From: Chitinophaga sp. XS-30
Lineage (GTDB): Bacteria; Bacteroidota; Bacteroidia; Chitinophagales; Chitinophagaceae
Assembly (NCBI RefSeq): GCF_008086345.1
Contig: NZ_CP043006.1
Coordinates: forward strand, 3,346,032-3,410,031
Length of the DNA: 64,000 nt
Direction: 5' to 3'
The notes under the pieces are model-generated. The model did no database searches. It worked only from the letters and a program-made list of their open reading frames with translations, and was not told the origin of the DNA. Of the stretch, positions 25,890 to 34,038 are shown one piece after another. Positions within the stretch are counted from its first letter, which is position 1; every line of letters begins with the position of its first letter. Both the position numbers and the translations under genes were made by a program.

Positions 25890-27317
25890 ATGAATGCTTC
25901 CTTTCGCCACGATCTTCTGCAATTTTCCGAACTGCTTCAGCAGACGGCTGATTATGCCGGTGACTTTCTCAGTCATCTTCACGAAGAGAAGGTGAGCAAG
26001 GCCATGCCTTCCTTTCCTGCTGCCGCATTACCGGAGAAGGGGATGGGCGCTGCGGCTGCGCTGGAAGCCTTTGATAACCGTTTCGGTGATCACCTGGTGG
26101 CGAATGCCGGCCCGCGTTACTTCGGTTTTGTGACAGGGGGCGTTACGCCCGCGGCTTTGGCCGGCGACTGGCTGGCTGCTACCATAGATATGAACCCGGC
26201 GGACAGATCGGCGGTATCTTACCATATTGAAACGGAAACCATTGCTTTATTGCGGCAGCTGTTCGGTTTGCCGGAAGACTACCTGGGTTGTTTTGTCAGT
26301 GGCGCTACCATGTCCAATTTCACGGGACTGGCCACCGCCAGGCAGTGGCTGGGAGCGCAGCAGGGGGTAGATGTGGCGGCAGACGGTGCAGCCGCGTTGA
26401 AAGCGGTACATATCCTTTCCGCCACGCCGCATTCCAGTGTGTATAAAGCCCTGTCCATGCTCGGCCTGGGACGTAATGCGCTCACACTGCTGCCCACGTT
26501 GCCGGACCGGGAAGCGGCAGACCTTCAGGCACTGAAAGCGTGGATTGCCGGGCATCCGGACCAGCCTTTCATTTATATTGCCAGTGCAGGTACAGTAAAT
26601 ACAGTAGATTTTGATGATCTGCAGGAACTGGCCGCACTGAAAAAAGAACACACATTCTGGTTGCACATCGATGCGGCATTCGGCGGTTTTGCAGCGGTAA
26701 GTCCGCGTTACCGGCATCTGCTCAACGGATGGGAAGCGGCGGACAGCATCACTATCGATGCGCATAAATGGCTGAACGTACCTTATGACGCCGCCATGAT
26801 CTACACCCGTCATCCGCAGTTGCAGCTGGCCGTGTTCCAGAACCCGGGCGCCGCTTATCTCGGCGATCCCGCGGCAAACTTCAACTACATTCATTACGCC
26901 CCCGAGAACTCACGGCGGTTGCGCTCGCTTCCGGCCTGGTTCTCCCTGCAAGCCTACGGGGCGGAAGGCTACAGAGATATGGTCGAATCCAACATCCGGC
27001 TGGCCCGGCAATTGGGAGAACGGCTCGTACAGAGCGGGCACTTCCGGTTGCTGGCCCCGGTACGGATGTGCGTGGTCTGCTTTTCGCTGAACCAGCCGGC
27101 AGACCGGCTGCAGGAGCATATCCACCTGTTCCTGCAGCAGCTCGTCAAGCGGGGCCTTGTGTACCTGACACCTACCGTGTATAAAGGCACCCCCGCCATC
27201 AGGGCCGCACTGGTCAACTGGCGCACTACGGATCAGGATATCGACAAGGTCGTGCATGAACTGGAAACCATCGCCACAGCCATTTCAGACCTTTCCGCCA
27301 TCATCGGCAACAATTGA
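25890..27317 (+). CDS. pyridoxal-phosphate-dependent decarboxylase (group II)
   Basis: A 475-residue PLP enzyme of the aromatic-amino-acid/glutamate decarboxylase superfamily. The PLP lysine is Lys293 in TIDAHKWLNVPYD, with FWLHIDAAFGGF just before it (the Asp that contacts the pyridine nitrogen) and SGATMSNFTGLATAR near 130. It probably decarboxylates an amino acid; the substrate is not predictable. It is separated by a terminator from an EamA transporter gene, and its upstream region carries the sequence also found before the MocR gene, so control by that PLP-sensing regulator is likely. Confidence 0.88.
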   Translation: MNASFRHDLLQFSELLQQTADYAGDFLSHLHEEKVSKAMPSFPAAALPEKGMGAAAALEAFDNRFGDHLVANAGPRYFGFVTGGVTPAALAGDWLAATIDMNPADRSAVSYHIETETIALLRQLFGLPEDYLGCFVSGATMSNFTGLATARQWLGAQQGVDVAADGAAALKAVHILSATPHSSVYKALSMLGLGRNALTLLPTLPDREAADLQALKAWIAGHPDQPFIYIASAGTVNTVDFDDLQELAALKKEHTFWLHIDAAFGGFAAVSPRYRHLLNGWEAADSITIDAHKWLNVPYDAAMIYTRHPQLQLAVFQNPGAAYLGDPAANFNYIHYAPENSRRLRSLPAWFSLQAYGAEGYRDMVESNIRLARQLGERLVQSGHFRLLAPVRMCVVCFSLNQPADRLQEHIHLFLQQLVKRGLVYLTPTVYKGTPAIRAALVNWRTTDQDIDKVVHELETIATAISDLSAIIGNN

Positions 27318-27352
27318 TTTAGAGGTTGATATTAATAGGAGCGGCGATGGGT

Positions 27353-27377
27353 CTCTACCTGTCGCCCGGTTTTTTTT
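27353..27377 (+). terminator. intrinsic terminator
   Basis: A GGCGA / TCGCC stem (27353-27366) with a short inner GG/CC pairing is followed by CGG and eight T residues. It separates the decarboxylase gene from the EamA gene, whose start is only 17 nt downstream, so some read-through or an attenuating role is possible. Confidence 0.65.
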
Positions 27378-27393
27378 ACCATCATAAGCAATC

Positions 27394-28305
27394 ATGAAAA
27401 AGCAACAGACGAACGCATACCTGGCATTGATCATTGTCAGCATTTTCTGGGGTACCACTTACCTTGCTGCGCGCATCGGGGTGCAGCACATGCATGGCAT
27501 GATGCTGGCCGGTCTACGCCAGACAGGCGCAGGGGTCATCCTGACGGCTTTCTTCCTGCTGAAGGGTTACAAGATCCCGAAAACGCCGGTACTCTCCAGG
27601 CTCTTCGTGATCGGGGTGATCATGCTTTGCGGCAGCAACGGCCTGATGACCTGGGCCATGCAGTACATCCCCAGCGGTCTCGGCGCCATCATCGCTGCCA
27701 CGGTACCGATATGGATCACCATTTTCAGTTTCTTCCTGGTACAGCGGACAAGGATCTCCTGGCAACTGGTTATCGGCATGCTGATCGGTTTGGCCGGCAT
27801 CGGCGGGATCTTCTACAATAACCTGGCCCATCTGATGGAGCCGGAATACCGCTTCGGCATCATGCTCATTACCCTGGCCTGCGTGTTCTGGGCCCTGGGC
27901 TCGGTATTAACGGCCAAGTGGGCGCTCGGGATAAATTACCTGTACGGCGCGGGTTTCCAGATGCTGTTCAGCGGACTGGTGATGCTGGTGATAGCGGGAC
28001 TGATGGGCCAGCACCTGACCGTGGCCAGCTTTACCGGTGAGTTATGGGGCAGTTTGCTTTATCTCATCTTCATCGGCTCCCTGCTGAGTTATTCCGCATA
28101 CGTTTTTGCACTGAACAATTTACCGCCTTCGCTGGTTTCCATTTATGCCTACATCAATCCCATCGTGGCGGTGATCCTGGGCTGGCTGATCCTCAGTGAA
28201 ACACTGAACTGGATAATGGGCATTTCCTGTATGGTTACGCTGTTGGGCGTATATATCGTTAACAATGCATTTAACAAGAACAAAAGTTATGAACGCAACA
28301 AATGA
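27394..28305 (+). CDS. EamA family (DMT superfamily) transporter
   Basis: A 303-residue inner-membrane transporter with ten predicted spans arranged as two EamA repeats (first GTTYLAARIGVQHMHGMMLAGLRQ, second WALGSVLTAKWALG). RhaT/YdcZ-like members export or import small metabolites and amino acids. Its position after the PLP decarboxylase suggests transport of the substrate or the amine product; this is inference. The next gene starts 17 nt before its stop. Confidence 0.88.
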   Translation: MKKQQTNAYLALIIVSIFWGTTYLAARIGVQHMHGMMLAGLRQTGAGVILTAFFLLKGYKIPKTPVLSRLFVIGVIMLCGSNGLMTWAMQYIPSGLGAIIAATVPIWITIFSFFLVQRTRISWQLVIGMLIGLAGIGGIFYNNLAHLMEPEYRFGIMLITLACVFWALGSVLTAKWALGINYLYGAGFQMLFSGLVMLVIAGLMGQHLTVASFTGELWGSLLYLIFIGSLLSYSAYVFALNNLPPSLVSIYAYINPIVAVILGWLILSETLNWIMGISCMVTLLGVYIVNNAFNKNKSYERNK

Positions 28306-29224
28306 TATCCGCGTATTAAGCTGGCATCCTTCCCTGCAGCCGCATTTCGAGCGGCTGAACAAACACTGGATCAGCAAGTATTTTAAACTTGAGCAGGTAG
28401 ACATCAATGTGCTGGAGCATCCGCAGGAACAGATCATCGATCATGGCGGAGATATCATCTTTGTGGCCGCGGATGGCGAGATCGCGGGTACCGTGGCGTA
28501 CAAGAAGCTGGACGATCAGACCGTGGAAATGACGAAGATGGGGGTGGATGAACGCTTTCAGGGCCGGAAGCTCGGCTGGCTGCTGGGCACCGCCATTCAG
28601 CAACGCGCGGCGGAAGCCGGTTTTACAAAGATGGTGCTGTACTCCAACCGGGTACTGACACCCGCCATCACGATGTACTGCAAACTCGGCTTTGAAGAAC
28701 AGCAACTCGAAAAGGGCGGTTATGAACGATGTGATATCAAGATGGAGATCAGCCTGACACCGCCGCCACTGGCATCACTTGCCGGAAACTTGCGGGAGAC
28801 GGTGGCGCAGGCGGCAGAGCGGCTGCTGCATTTTTCGGATATCGAAGCCGGGCTGAAACCAGCTCCGCACAAATGGAGCCGCAAGGAGATACTGGGCCAT
28901 CTCATCGATTCGGCGACGAATAACTATGCACGCTTTGTTCGTGGCCAGCAGGCGGAATACCAGGAGTTACCTTCCTACACGCAGGATTTCTGGGTGGAAG
29001 CCAGGCAATATCAGCGGGAGGACTGGAAAACGCTGGTCAGTCTATGGAAAAGCCTCAATGAGCACATCGCCTCCATCTTTCCGCTGATACCGGAAGCTGC
29101 ACTGGGGAATATCTGTGTGATAGGGGCGAATGCGCCGGTCACCCTGCAGTATATCGCGGAGGATTATCTGCGGCATCTGCAACACCATCTTGGTCAGATC
29201 TTCCCGGTGCGGACGAGTTACTAG
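28289..29224 (+). CDS. GNAT N-acetyltransferase fused to a DinB domain
   Basis: A 311-residue two-domain protein. Residues about 5-150 are a GNAT acetyltransferase: MTKMGVDERFQGRKLGWLLG is motif A with the acetyl-CoA loop (Q/R-x-x-G-x-G/A variant), and MYCKLGFEE is motif B. Residues about 165-311 are a DinB-type four-helix bundle (HKWSRKEILGHLIDSATNNYARF, ending DYLRHLQHHLGQIF with the C-terminal metal-site His residues). The start at 28289 is chosen because upstream codons lie inside the EamA gene. The fusion suggests acetylation coupled to a DinB-type transferase or binding step; the function is unknown. Confidence 0.85.
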   Translation: MNATNDIRVLSWHPSLQPHFERLNKHWISKYFKLEQVDINVLEHPQEQIIDHGGDIIFVAADGEIAGTVAYKKLDDQTVEMTKMGVDERFQGRKLGWLLGTAIQQRAAEAGFTKMVLYSNRVLTPAITMYCKLGFEEQQLEKGGYERCDIKMEISLTPPPLASLAGNLRETVAQAAERLLHFSDIEAGLKPAPHKWSRKEILGHLIDSATNNYARFVRGQQAEYQELPSYTQDFWVEARQYQREDWKTLVSLWKSLNEHIASIFPLIPEAALGNICVIGANAPVTLQYIAEDYLRHLQHHLGQIFPVRTSY

Positions 29225-29384
29225 AGGGAGCAACAGTGCTTTCCGGTACAATGTCGCAGCACTTGCAATGTTCTTTTTATGCGGCTGCCCGGGCGCAATA
29301 GCAATACTTCTTCAGGCCGGCACGGTTCACCAATTAGCCTTCCGCCGGCCGGCAACAACGAATTTTTCAAAAGTTCCATTTCAT

Positions 29385-29825
29385 ATGCAGATCATCAAAG
29401 CAACAACCGATCATCTCCCGCAACTCGCCATACTTTTTGATGCCTACCGGCAACATTACGAACAGGCGCCTGACACGGAAGGTGCAAAGGCTTACCTCTC
29501 CGAACGGCTGTCAAGATCGGAAAGCGTCGTCTATCTTGCGGAGGACGCAGGGCAGATCATCGGTTTTACCCAGTTATATCCCGTATTCTCTTCCATCGGC
29601 ATGAAGAAGGCCTGGATATTGAACGACCTGTTCGTTCACCCGGATCACCGCCGCAAAGGCGCGGCCAGGGCCTTGATTACCGCATCCCGCATACTGGGCG
29701 AAAATACGGATGCCCGTTACATCATGCTGCAAACCCAGATTACGAACGGGCAGGCGCGGGCGCTGTACGAGGATACCGGTTTCAAAAGAGATGAGGAGTT
29801 TTATTACTATTACCTGTCGATTTGA
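29385..29825 (+). CDS. GNAT family N-acetyltransferase
   Basis: A 146-residue single-domain acetyltransferase. ILNDLFVHPDHRRKGAARALI (about 82-102) is motif A with the R-R-K-G-A acetyl-CoA loop, and ARALYEDTGFKRDEEFYYYY is the C-terminal motif. The start at 29385 (MQIIKATTDHLPQL) is the standard GNAT N-terminus; codons further upstream read as non-coding. The substrate is unknown. Confidence 0.88.
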   Translation: MQIIKATTDHLPQLAILFDAYRQHYEQAPDTEGAKAYLSERLSRSESVVYLAEDAGQIIGFTQLYPVFSSIGMKKAWILNDLFVHPDHRRKGAARALITASRILGENTDARYIMLQTQITNGQARALYEDTGFKRDEEFYYYYLSI

Positions 29826-29839
29826 TTTATTTTGCGGGC

Positions 29840-30397
29840 ATGGATACACAGCAAAGCCCCTGGCTGATACTGTCAACAGCCGTGCAGTACGATAATAAAT
29901 GGATACGGCTGACGGAGCACCAGGTGATCAATCCAAATGGCGGCAAAGGCATTTACGGCGTCGTGCATTTCAAGAACCTGGCCATTGGTGTAGTGGCGCT
30001 GGATGAAGAGATGAATATATACCTCGTGGGGCAGTACCGTTTCCCGCTGGAGGCATTCAGCTGGGAGATACCCGAAGGCGGCGGCCCCCTCGGGGAAGAC
30101 CCGCTGCTTTCCGCCCAAAGGGAGCTGCTGGAAGAGACCGGGCTTGTCGCGGCCCGCTGGGACCCCATCGTTCAGCTGCATCTCTCCAACTCCGTGAGTG
30201 ACGAGGCCGGTATCGTGTACCTCGCCAGGGGCCTGGAACAGCGGACTGCCGAACCCGAGGAGACCGAACAACTGTTCATCCGCAAAATACCTTTCGAAAC
30301 CGCTTACCGGATGGTGAAGGATCATGAGATCACGGATTCCCTCTCCGTTGCCGCCATCCAAAAGATTAAGCTCATGATGCTGGAAGGGGAGCTTTGA
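29840..30397 (+). CDS. NUDIX hydrolase (ADP-ribose pyrophosphatase-like)
   Basis: A 185-residue NUDIX protein. The box is complete: G-x5-E-x7-REL-x-EE-x-GL, seen around EDPLLSAQRELLEETGL (about residues 78-100). The N-terminal sheet (YDNKWIRLTEHQVINPNG) and QYRFPLEAFSWEIPEGGG are like ADP-ribose/nucleoside-diphosphate-sugar pyrophosphatases. ATG 29840 is used; a TTG six codons upstream overlaps the GNAT gene. A TTATTTTG element lies five bases before the ATG, close to the leaderless pattern seen for other genes here. It probably cleans up nucleotide derivatives. Confidence 0.9.
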   Translation: MDTQQSPWLILSTAVQYDNKWIRLTEHQVINPNGGKGIYGVVHFKNLAIGVVALDEEMNIYLVGQYRFPLEAFSWEIPEGGGPLGEDPLLSAQRELLEETGLVAARWDPIVQLHLSNSVSDEAGIVYLARGLEQRTAEPEETEQLFIRKIPFETAYRMVKDHEITDSLSVAAIQKIKLMMLEGEL

Positions 30398-30402
30398 TGC
30401 GT

Positions 30403-30410
30403 TATCTTTG
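30403..30410 (+). promoter_or_regulatory. -7 promoter element abutting the rlmB start
   Basis: TATCTTTG ends five bases before the rlmB ATG (30416), an exact TAnnTTTG match. A good upstream TTTG is not visible at 19 bp. Use would give a leaderless transcript. Confidence 0.45.
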
Positions 30411-30415
30411 CCGCG

Positions 30416-31192
30416 ATGAACCATCGATTTAAACCATCGCCGCCCAAACCGAAGCAATCCGCGCTGATCATCGGCCGGCAGCCCCTGGTAGAGGCCATGA
30501 AGGCCGGAAAGGCCATAGAACGTATATTTCTCCTGAAAAATGCTTCCGGGGACATCATTCCCCAGATCCGTCAGCTGGCGGCTGAGCAGCGTGTGCCCAT
30601 CAATACTGTACCGGTAGAGAAGCTCAACAGCCTTACACAGGCCAACCATCAGGGCGTAGTGGCTGTAACGGCCAAAGTGGCGTACCTGGACCTGCAGGAT
30701 GTGATCTCTCATGTTGTAGACAGCGGCGAAACGCCGCTTTTTCTCATTCTTGACGGCATTACCGATGTGCGCAATATCGGCGCCATCGCCCGGAGCGCCG
30801 TTTGCTGCGGTGCGCAGGCCATCATCATCCCGGACAGGGGCATTGCAGCGCTCAACGAAGAAGCGCTCAAATCTTCCGCAGGCGCACTGGAGCGCATCTC
30901 CGTCTGCCGGGTGGACAGCCTCCTGAAAGCTATCGACACCCTCCACCTGAATGGCATTAAAATAATGGCCAGCGAAATGGAAGCGGAAAAACAGCTGTTC
31001 GATTGCCCCTGGCAGGAACCGGTAGCGGTGATCATGGGCTCGGAGGACAAAGGCGTATATCCCGCGCTGTTAAAAGCTGCCGATATGCAATTCCACATCC
31101 CCATGAAGAATGGTTTCGAATCCTTCAACGTATCCGTAGCTGCCGGCATCATCCTTTATGAAGCCATGAAGCAGCGGATGGCGGCTGTTTAG
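30416..31192 (+). CDS. rlmB: 23S rRNA 2'-O-methyltransferase RlmB / TrmH (SPOUT) family
   Basis: A 258-residue SPOUT methyltransferase. An N-terminal substrate-binding domain (GRQPLVEAMKAGKAIERIFLLK, about 20-41) is followed by the knotted domain: motif 1 LILDGITDVRNIGAIARSA (about 108-126), motif 2 VAVIMGSEDKGV (about 203-214) and motif 3 IPMKNGFESFNVSVAAGIILYE. The variant motif 3 has IPMKNGFESFNVS where the family has IPM-G-V-SLNVS. By family it methylates a guanosine ribose in 23S rRNA (G2251 in E. coli). Its 3' end overlaps the convergent araC-type gene by a few bases. Confidence 0.88.
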   Translation: MNHRFKPSPPKPKQSALIIGRQPLVEAMKAGKAIERIFLLKNASGDIIPQIRQLAAEQRVPINTVPVEKLNSLTQANHQGVVAVTAKVAYLDLQDVISHVVDSGETPLFLILDGITDVRNIGAIARSAVCCGAQAIIIPDRGIAALNEEALKSSAGALERISVCRVDSLLKAIDTLHLNGIKIMASEMEAEKQLFDCPWQEPVAVIMGSEDKGVYPALLKAADMQFHIPMKNGFESFNVSVAAGIILYEAMKQRMAAV

Positions 31193-32004
31193 GGATCGTT
31201 TTTTACGATGAATGCGGCATTCTCTTCATACACTTTATTCATCCGGAGATATTCGGTAGGCGTATGCCCGGAAAATTCCCTGAATTCACGGATGAAATGC
31301 GACTGGTCCGAATAGTTCAGCGCATGGGCAACATCGGAAAGTTTGCCGAACCCGCCGTTGCGCAGCAGGAGCAACGATTTCTCGAACCGCGAGATCCGCA
31401 GGAACTGTTTCGGGGAATAGCCGTTGCAGGCTTTGAACCGCCGTTCCAATTGCCTTTCTGAAATATTGCAGGCCCTGGAGATCTTCCTGATCGTGTTAAG
31501 GTCGGGATGCAGATCGATCAGCTGCCAGCTCATGGCGCACAAGCGGTCATCCTCTTTGGCGGCCAGCAACCGGTTGGTGAAAAAACGCACGAGTATCGCT
31601 ATCCGCTGCCGCCAGTCTTTCGTTTCCACGATCTCACTGATCCAGGCACGCGGAACAAAATTGCAGAGGTCGGGCAATTCATTGATCATTTCCGATACAT
31701 CGAACCGGAAGAATGTTTTGATGGCATGCGGGTAAAAGCTCACGCCGGTAATGGATACGGAAGGCTGTATGCCGCAGGTGTAAGAGACAGCGTTAAGGCC
31801 GCTGAGGTAAGATACCGGCAGGTGTTGCTGATCTTCATAAATAGCGGAGTTACCCTCATTGTGCTGGATGACGAGGCGCGGGAATTTTCTCGCAAATACC
31901 TTGAACAGACTGTCCCCGGTCGTGATCCTGTCATATTCCAATACCCAGAAATGCCGGATATACTTCTCCAGGTGCCGGGGCGGGGCAATGATCTCGTGCA
32001 GCAT
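31189..32004 (-). CDS. AraC family transcriptional regulator
   Basis: A 271-residue regulator with an N-terminal sensor domain (PPRHLEKYIRHFWVLEYD, then PRLVIQHNEG) of the DUF6597 type and a C-terminal double helix-turn-helix: first KISRACNISERQLERRFKACNGYSPKQFLRISRFEKSLLLL region, second LSDVAHALNYSDQSHFIREFREFSGHTPTEYLRMNK. ATG 32004 fits the family N-terminus best; in-frame ATGs at 32043 and 32055 are possible. It is divergent from the HMG-CoA-lyase-like gene and tail-to-tail with rlmB. Targets are unknown. Confidence 0.88.
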   Translation of the reverse strand: MLHEIIAPPRHLEKYIRHFWVLEYDRITTGDSLFKVFARKFPRLVIQHNEGNSAIYEDQQHLPVSYLSGLNAVSYTCGIQPSVSITGVSFYPHAIKTFFRFDVSEMINELPDLCNFVPRAWISEIVETKDWRQRIAILVRFFTNRLLAAKEDDRLCAMSWQLIDLHPDLNTIRKISRACNISERQLERRFKACNGYSPKQFLRISRFEKSLLLLRNGGFGKLSDVAHALNYSDQSHFIREFREFSGHTPTEYLRMNKVYEENAAFIVKNDP

Positions 32005-32120
32005 AGTCAGGTTATTGTAAATGATGTGTTCCGAAATTAGCATAAAAAGCAACATCGCTGTTTTTTCATATTCCCCTTTTTTTATCCTAAATTGATGTTT
32101 TTCCGGATAACTATTCCATC

Positions 32121-32969
32121 ATGCTCAAATTCATTGAATGCCCGCGGGACGCCATGCAAGGCTGGCCAACACAAATATCCACGGCAGACAAGGTCCGTTA
32201 TCTGAATGTTTTGCTGGATGTTGGATTCGATACGCTGGACTTCGGCAGTTTCGTTTCCGCCAAAGCCATTCCCCAGATGGCGGATACGGCGGAAGTGCTG
32301 AAAGGTCTGCAACCCGCCGGTAAAACAAAGCTGCTGGCCATCGTGGCCAATGTGCGCGGTGCGGAGGATGCCGTGAGCCATGATGCCATCCATTACCTCG
32401 GGTTCCCCTTTTCCATCTCCGAAACATTTCAGCTGCGCAATACCAATAAAACCATCGCGGAGGCGCTGGAGCAGGTACAGACCATCCAGGAGCTTTGCGT
32501 GAAGAACAGCAAACAGCTGGTGATCTATATTTCCATGGGATTCGGCAACCCCTACGGCGATCCGTATGATGCCGGTACGGTATTGTACTGGGCGAACACC
32601 TTTGCCGAGCTGGAAGTGCCGGTGGTTTCCCTGGCCGATACCGTGGGTGTGGCGCAACCGGCAGGTATCGCGGAACTTTTCTCCAAACTCATTCCCGCTT
32701 ACCCGGAGATCGAGTTTGGCGCACATTTTCATTCCACTCCGCAGACCTGGGAGGAAAAGATAGCGGCGGCTTACGATAACGGCTGCCGGCGTTTCGACAG
32801 TGCCATTCGCGGTATCGGCGGCTGCCCCATGGCGCAGGATGACCTGGTGGGGAATATCGCCACCGAGAACCTGGCGGCTTTCTGCCATACCCGCAAGATT
32901 GCGCTGCCGGTGAACGAGGAAAAACTGATGGCCGCCGCCCTGCTGGCAGACCAGATATTTCTGCATTAA
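32121..32969 (+). CDS. hydroxymethylglutaryl-CoA lyase family enzyme
   Basis: A 282-residue TIM-barrel enzyme of the HMGL-like family. HMG-CoA lyase cleaves HMG-CoA to acetyl-CoA and acetoacetate, the last step of leucine breakdown. Visible elements: ECPRDAMQ with Arg9-Asp10 (family E-x-x-PRD), DFGSFVSAKAIPQMAD (family SFVSPKxVPQMAD), AHFHSTP with the metal-binding His pair, and RGIGGCPMAQ with the active-site loop Cys235. All key residues are present. No other leucine-catabolic gene is adjacent, so a related aldolase-type reaction remains possible. Confidence 0.85.
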   Translation: MLKFIECPRDAMQGWPTQISTADKVRYLNVLLDVGFDTLDFGSFVSAKAIPQMADTAEVLKGLQPAGKTKLLAIVANVRGAEDAVSHDAIHYLGFPFSISETFQLRNTNKTIAEALEQVQTIQELCVKNSKQLVIYISMGFGNPYGDPYDAGTVLYWANTFAELEVPVVSLADTVGVAQPAGIAELFSKLIPAYPEIEFGAHFHSTPQTWEEKIAAAYDNGCRRFDSAIRGIGGCPMAQDDLVGNIATENLAAFCHTRKIALPVNEEKLMAAALLADQIFLH

Positions 32970-32979
32970 GGTATTTTGA

Positions 32980-32987
32980 TACTTTTG
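32980..32987 (+). promoter_or_regulatory. -7 promoter element abutting the GSCFA gene start
   Basis: TACTTTTG ends four bases before the ATG (32992), an exact TAnnTTTG match in the 22-base gap after the lyase gene, with TTTC about 18 bp upstream. A leaderless transcript is predicted. Confidence 0.45.
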
Positions 32988-32991
32988 CAGC

Positions 32992-33969
32992 ATGAACTTT
33001 CGCCTGACCTTTCCCGTTGCTCCCCTGGAGCCAGCTATTCAGTATAGCGACAAACTGCTGCTTTCCGGTTCCTGCTTTGCGGAAGAGATCGGCGCACTGC
33101 TGCAGCAGCACAAGTTCAACACCCTCATGAATCCCAACGGCATCCTCTTTAACCCGCTGAGCATTGCGCAAAGCATGCAAAGTTACCTGGACGGGAAGCA
33201 GTATGGGAAGGAAGACCTCTTTCTGCATGAGGACCTCTGGCACAGCTGGGACCATCATTCCCGGTTTTCCACGCCCACCCCGGAGGAAACCCTCCGCGCC
33301 ATCAACCAGTCACAGACCGCTGCCAGCCAGCGCCTGAAAGAAGCAGACTGGCTGATCATCACCCTGGGTTCCGCTTTTGTGTACCAGCTGAAAGAAAACA
33401 ACAGGATCGTTGCCAATTGTCATAGAGTGCCGGATGCAGCTTTCTATAAAAGACTGCTGACGGCGGACGAAATCATTGCAGCGCTGGATAATATGATGCA
33501 CCGGCTGTTCTTTTCCAACCGGAAGGTGAACATCCTGTTCACCGTTAGCCCTGTCCGGTATGTACGCGATGGGGTGGTGGAGAACAACCTGGGCAAGGCT
33601 GTACTGTTGCAGGCCGTGCATCACCTGGTGAATAAATTCGACCGGCTTTTTTATTTCCCTGCATACGAGCTGGTGATAGATGATCTGCGGGATTACCGTT
33701 TTTACAAGGAAGACCTGGTGCATCCCAACGATCTGGCCATCCGTTATGTCTGGGACCATTTCACGGCCGCCTGCCTGCATCCCGAAGGGCAGGCTTTGCT
33801 GGCGCAGGTGAAGGACCTGCTCAGGGCAAGGCAGCACCGGCCGTTTAACCCCCAAACCCCGCAGCACCGGCAGTTCCTGGCGGCCTATCTGAAAAAAGCA
33901 CAGGCATTGGCGGCGGCGCATCCGTTCCTGGACCTGCGGGAGGAGTTGGGATATTTTGACGAGCAGTAG
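32992..33969 (+). CDS. GSCFA domain protein
   Basis: A 325-residue protein named for its motif, seen here as LSGSCFAEEIG (residues about 24-34). Further family blocks are NPNGILFNPLSIAQ, TLGSAFVYQL, FTVSPVRYVRDG and ELVIDDLRDYRFYKEDLVHPN. The family is SGNH-hydrolase-like (the Ser of GSC, and a D-x-x-H pair in DLVHPN), so it may be a carbohydrate esterase or acetyl-hydrolase. No signal peptide is seen. It is often next to peptidoglycan genes elsewhere but not here. Confidence 0.85.
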   Translation: MNFRLTFPVAPLEPAIQYSDKLLLSGSCFAEEIGALLQQHKFNTLMNPNGILFNPLSIAQSMQSYLDGKQYGKEDLFLHEDLWHSWDHHSRFSTPTPEETLRAINQSQTAASQRLKEADWLIITLGSAFVYQLKENNRIVANCHRVPDAAFYKRLLTADEIIAALDNMMHRLFFSNRKVNILFTVSPVRYVRDGVVENNLGKAVLLQAVHHLVNKFDRLFYFPAYELVIDDLRDYRFYKEDLVHPNDLAIRYVWDHFTAACLHPEGQALLAQVKDLLRARQHRPFNPQTPQHRQFLAAYLKKAQALAAAHPFLDLREELGYFDEQ

Positions 33970-33973
33970 TGCT

Positions 33974-34007
33974 TAAAAAAAGGGATGCATCTGTTACAAT
34001 ACATCCC
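33974..34007 (-). terminator. terminator of the sigma-fecR-susC-susD locus
   Basis: GGGATG (33982-33987) and CATCCC (34002-34007) pair, and on the minus strand the hairpin is followed by a run of seven T residues (complement of 33975-33981). It lies 32 nt beyond the susD stop. Confidence 0.7.
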
Positions 34008-34038
34008 CTTCAAACATAAAGCGTAGCGCCTAACGGCT

